Below, in pieces: positions 62,522 through 64,000 of a stretch of 64,000 nucleotides of DNA. The notes beneath the pieces are model-generated. The model did no database searches. It was not told where the DNA came from and saw only the letters and a program-made list of their open reading frames with translations. Location: the NCBI GenBank assembly GCA_049792815.1, contig JBARBG010000057.1:13648-77647 (forward strand), given 5' to 3'. Origin of the DNA: DAIDKA01 sp049792815 (GTDB lineage: Bacteria > Pseudomonadota > Gammaproteobacteria > Steroidobacterales > Steroidobacteraceae). The position numbers and the translations under genes were made by a program. Every line of letters starts with the position of its first letter. Positions within the stretch are counted from its first letter, which is position 1.

Positions 62522-63313
62522 ATGCGTGCATCATTGTTCGTGGCGGCAGCGCTGGTAGCTGCGCCGTTGCTGGGATCGGTCGCCGCCGCGGCCGACAAGA
62601 TCCCGGCGCCCATCGCAGCCGCCGTGGCTGACACTGCACGCCCGGAGGCGGATACCGGTCGGGACGCAGCGCGCAAGCCCGCGGAGATGCTGGCCTTCGC
62701 CGGCATCAAGCCCGGCGAGCAGATCATCGAGTTGCTGCCCGGCGGTGGCTACTTCACCCGCCTGCTCAGCGTGACGGTGGGCCCCAAGGGCCACATCTAT
62801 GCGCTCGGCTTTCCGCCGCGGCCGCCGCGGCCCGGCAGCAGCGCGCCAGCCATGGCCATGGCCATGGCAAACCCGTTGGATATGCTGGCCAAGGATCCGC
62901 ACTACCCGAACATCACCGTGAGTACCATTGCGGCGCTCAACTCTGATCCGCCGACCGTGCAAACGGGGGTGGATCTGGTGTGGACCTCGGACAACTATCA
63001 CGACCTGCACAATGGCCCCACCGCGGACATCGCGGCTTTCAACAAGCATGTGTTCTCGGTGTTGAAGCCCGGTGGCGTGTTCCTGATCATCGACCACGTC
63101 GCGGCCGCCGGTACTGGTATCACCCAAACCAGCACCCTTCACCGGATCGATCCGGAGGCCGTCAAGACTGAAGTGGAGGCGGCCGGCTTCAAGCTGGCGG
63201 GCAGCAGCGATGCGGCGCACAACCCCGATGATCCGCACACGGCGCAGGTGCGCGACGCCTCGATCCGCTTTCACACCGACGAGTTCGCGCTGAAATTCGT
63301 CAAACCCAAGTAA
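62522..63313 (+). CDS. Exported methyltransferase-like protein
   Basis: A 263-residue protein with a signal peptide (MRASLFVAAALVAAPLLGSVAAAADK) followed by a class I Rossmann fold resembling SAM-dependent methyltransferases: motif I QIIELLPGGGYFTRLLSVTV, and VFSVLKPGGVFLIIDHV as the motif III/post region. A methyltransferase in the periplasm would lack SAM, so it may use the fold for another purpose or may remain attached in the cytoplasm. A short hexanucleotide repeat (CATGGC, three copies at 62851-62868) encodes AMAMAMA. The ATG at 62522 has AGGGGGA 6 bp upstream. Confidence 0.82.
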   Translation: MRASLFVAAALVAAPLLGSVAAAADKIPAPIAAAVADTARPEADTGRDAARKPAEMLAFAGIKPGEQIIELLPGGGYFTRLLSVTVGPKGHIYALGFPPRPPRPGSSAPAMAMAMANPLDMLAKDPHYPNITVSTIAALNSDPPTVQTGVDLVWTSDNYHDLHNGPTADIAAFNKHVFSVLKPGGVFLIIDHVAAAGTGITQTSTLHRIDPEAVKTEVEAAGFKLAGSSDAAHNPDDPHTAQVRDASIRFHTDEFALKFVKPK

Positions 63314-63325
63314 ACAGCAAAAAAC

Positions 63326-64000
63326 TCAGCCGGCCACCTGTGCGACCACGTACAGGCAGGCCGCGCCGAGTACCGTCGCACAGGTCGTCAGCAGACGCGG
63401 ATGCGCGTGGTGACTCTCGGGGAGCAGGTCGCTGCCCCCGACATAGAGGAAGAATCCGGAAAACAGCGCCAGCACCACGGCCAGGCCCTGGGTGGGGATG
63501 GTCAATGCCATGCTGGTCAGCGCGCCGACCACGGGCGCCACCGCGTCCACCACCAGCCATTTGAACGCCCCGCGGCGGTCGCCACCATTGCGCAACACCA
63601 CGCTCACCGTATTAAGGCCATCGGAAAAGTCATGCGCAAGGACTGCCACGGCAACTGCGATGCCTACCGCCCGGCTTGCCTGAAAGCCCACGCCGATGGC
63701 AAATCCATCCAGGAAGCTGTGCAGCGCAAAGCTCGTGGCCGCCGCCCAGGCGCGCTGTGGGTTCGGACGACCTCTGGCATCGCTGCCATGTCCGGGCAGG
63801 GACCGATCCAGCAGCAGGTACAGCAGGAATCCCAATCCCGTCAGCGCCAGCACCGCGCGCGGCGCCAGCAGCGAATGCACACCGCTGCTGGCACCCAGCT
63901 CCACGGCCTCGGGCAGCAGATCGAAGAAGGCCACGCCGATCACCGCGCCGGCGCTGAAGGCCAGGACCAGGTGCAGGCGGTCGCGCAGGGAGATTTGGGG
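63326..64000 (-). CDS. ZIP family metal transporter, 5' end outside window
   Basis: The C-terminal 225 residues of a ZIP-type metal importer (ZupT-like). Transmembrane segments carry the metal-site sequences HSFLDGFAIGVGF and VLAHDFSDGLNTVSVV (His in helix IV and V), with a His-rich ESHHAHPR stretch near the end. The frame stays open to the edge of the window (LRDRLHLVLAFSAGAVIGVAFFDLLPE), so the start is outside. Likely a zinc, iron or manganese importer, or an exporter of the same family. The gene is convergent with the methyltransferase-like gene. Confidence 0.85.
   Translation of the reverse strand, partial: PQISLRDRLHLVLAFSAGAVIGVAFFDLLPEAVELGASSGVHSLLAPRAVLALTGLGFLLYLLLDRSLPGHGSDARGRPNPQRAWAAATSFALHSFLDGFAIGVGFQASRAVGIAVAVAVLAHDFSDGLNTVSVVLRNGGDRRGAFKWLVVDAVAPVVGALTSMALTIPTQGLAVVLALFSGFFLYVGGSDLLPESHHAHPRLLTTCATVLGAACLYVVAQVAG

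Noticed and set aside
62851..62868. Three CATGGC hexamers as a phase-variable tract
   Set aside because: In-frame hexamers only alter Ala-Met count, so they would not switch the frame; kept as a note in the methyltransferase entry.

Overview
The window is GC-rich, densely coded chromosomal DNA from a Gram-negative proteobacterium. Three TonB-dependent receptors, RND and TolC-type exporters, a lignostilbene-dioxygenase-like enzyme, SlyX, exonuclease III and a bacterial RIO kinase point to a gammaproteobacterium of the Nevskiales/Steroidobacterales/Xanthomonadales kind. That placement is inferred from gene content only. I saw no rRNA, tRNA, CRISPR array, transposase or phage gene, and no gene-free stretch longer than about 300 bases.

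Bases 1-5400 hold the end of a glycosyltransferase gene, a convergent RibD-like reductase, a TorF-type porin, a MarR regulator and a hypothetical/MFS pair. Two near-identical MarR-type palindromes, one in the RibD/porin gap and one in the marR/hypothetical gap, suggest one small regulon. Bases 5360-14700 look like an aromatic-ester locus: protocatechuate 4,5-dioxygenase (ligAB) with a divergent LysR gene and two matched palindromes, a secreted carboxylesterase, a Ca2+/H+ antiporter, a TonB receptor with a structured leader, and a secreted tannase/feruloyl esterase.

Bases 14750-29370 are mixed. They hold a SYLF protein, a flavin reductase, a subtilase-like secreted protein with an apparently missing catalytic Asp and a probable C-terminal frameshift, a TonB receptor, a padR-pspC pair, two DUF8021-like proteins in an operon with the lignostilbene-dioxygenase-like enzyme, and several small or envelope proteins.

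Bases 29393-44765 are the most unusual region. One minus-strand run encodes TolC, a HlyD-type adaptor, a MacB/LolD-type ATPase, three successive pairs of FtsX/MacB-type permeases (six genes), an orphan PotF-like lipoprotein, a sigma-54 response regulator, an NtrY-like histidine kinase and SlyX. A consensus sigma-54 promoter with an upstream palindrome and 12-bp-spaced GGACAC repeats precedes the first gene, so the exporter probably controls its own expression through the regulator it encodes.

Bases 44857-57425 hold a RIO kinase, a fatty acid hydroxylase-type protein, a heavy-metal RND efflux operon (adaptor, pump, outer-membrane factor, plus a coupled crotonase gene) divergent from cadR, an ABC-F ATPase, a CcdC-like protein, a secreted peroxiredoxin and xthA. 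Bases 57490-61190 are a Fur-controlled iron operon (siderophore receptor, PiuC hydroxylase, Sel1-repeat protein). The window ends with an SDR/ArsR divergent pair, an exported methyltransferase-like protein and the 3' part of a ZIP transporter gene.
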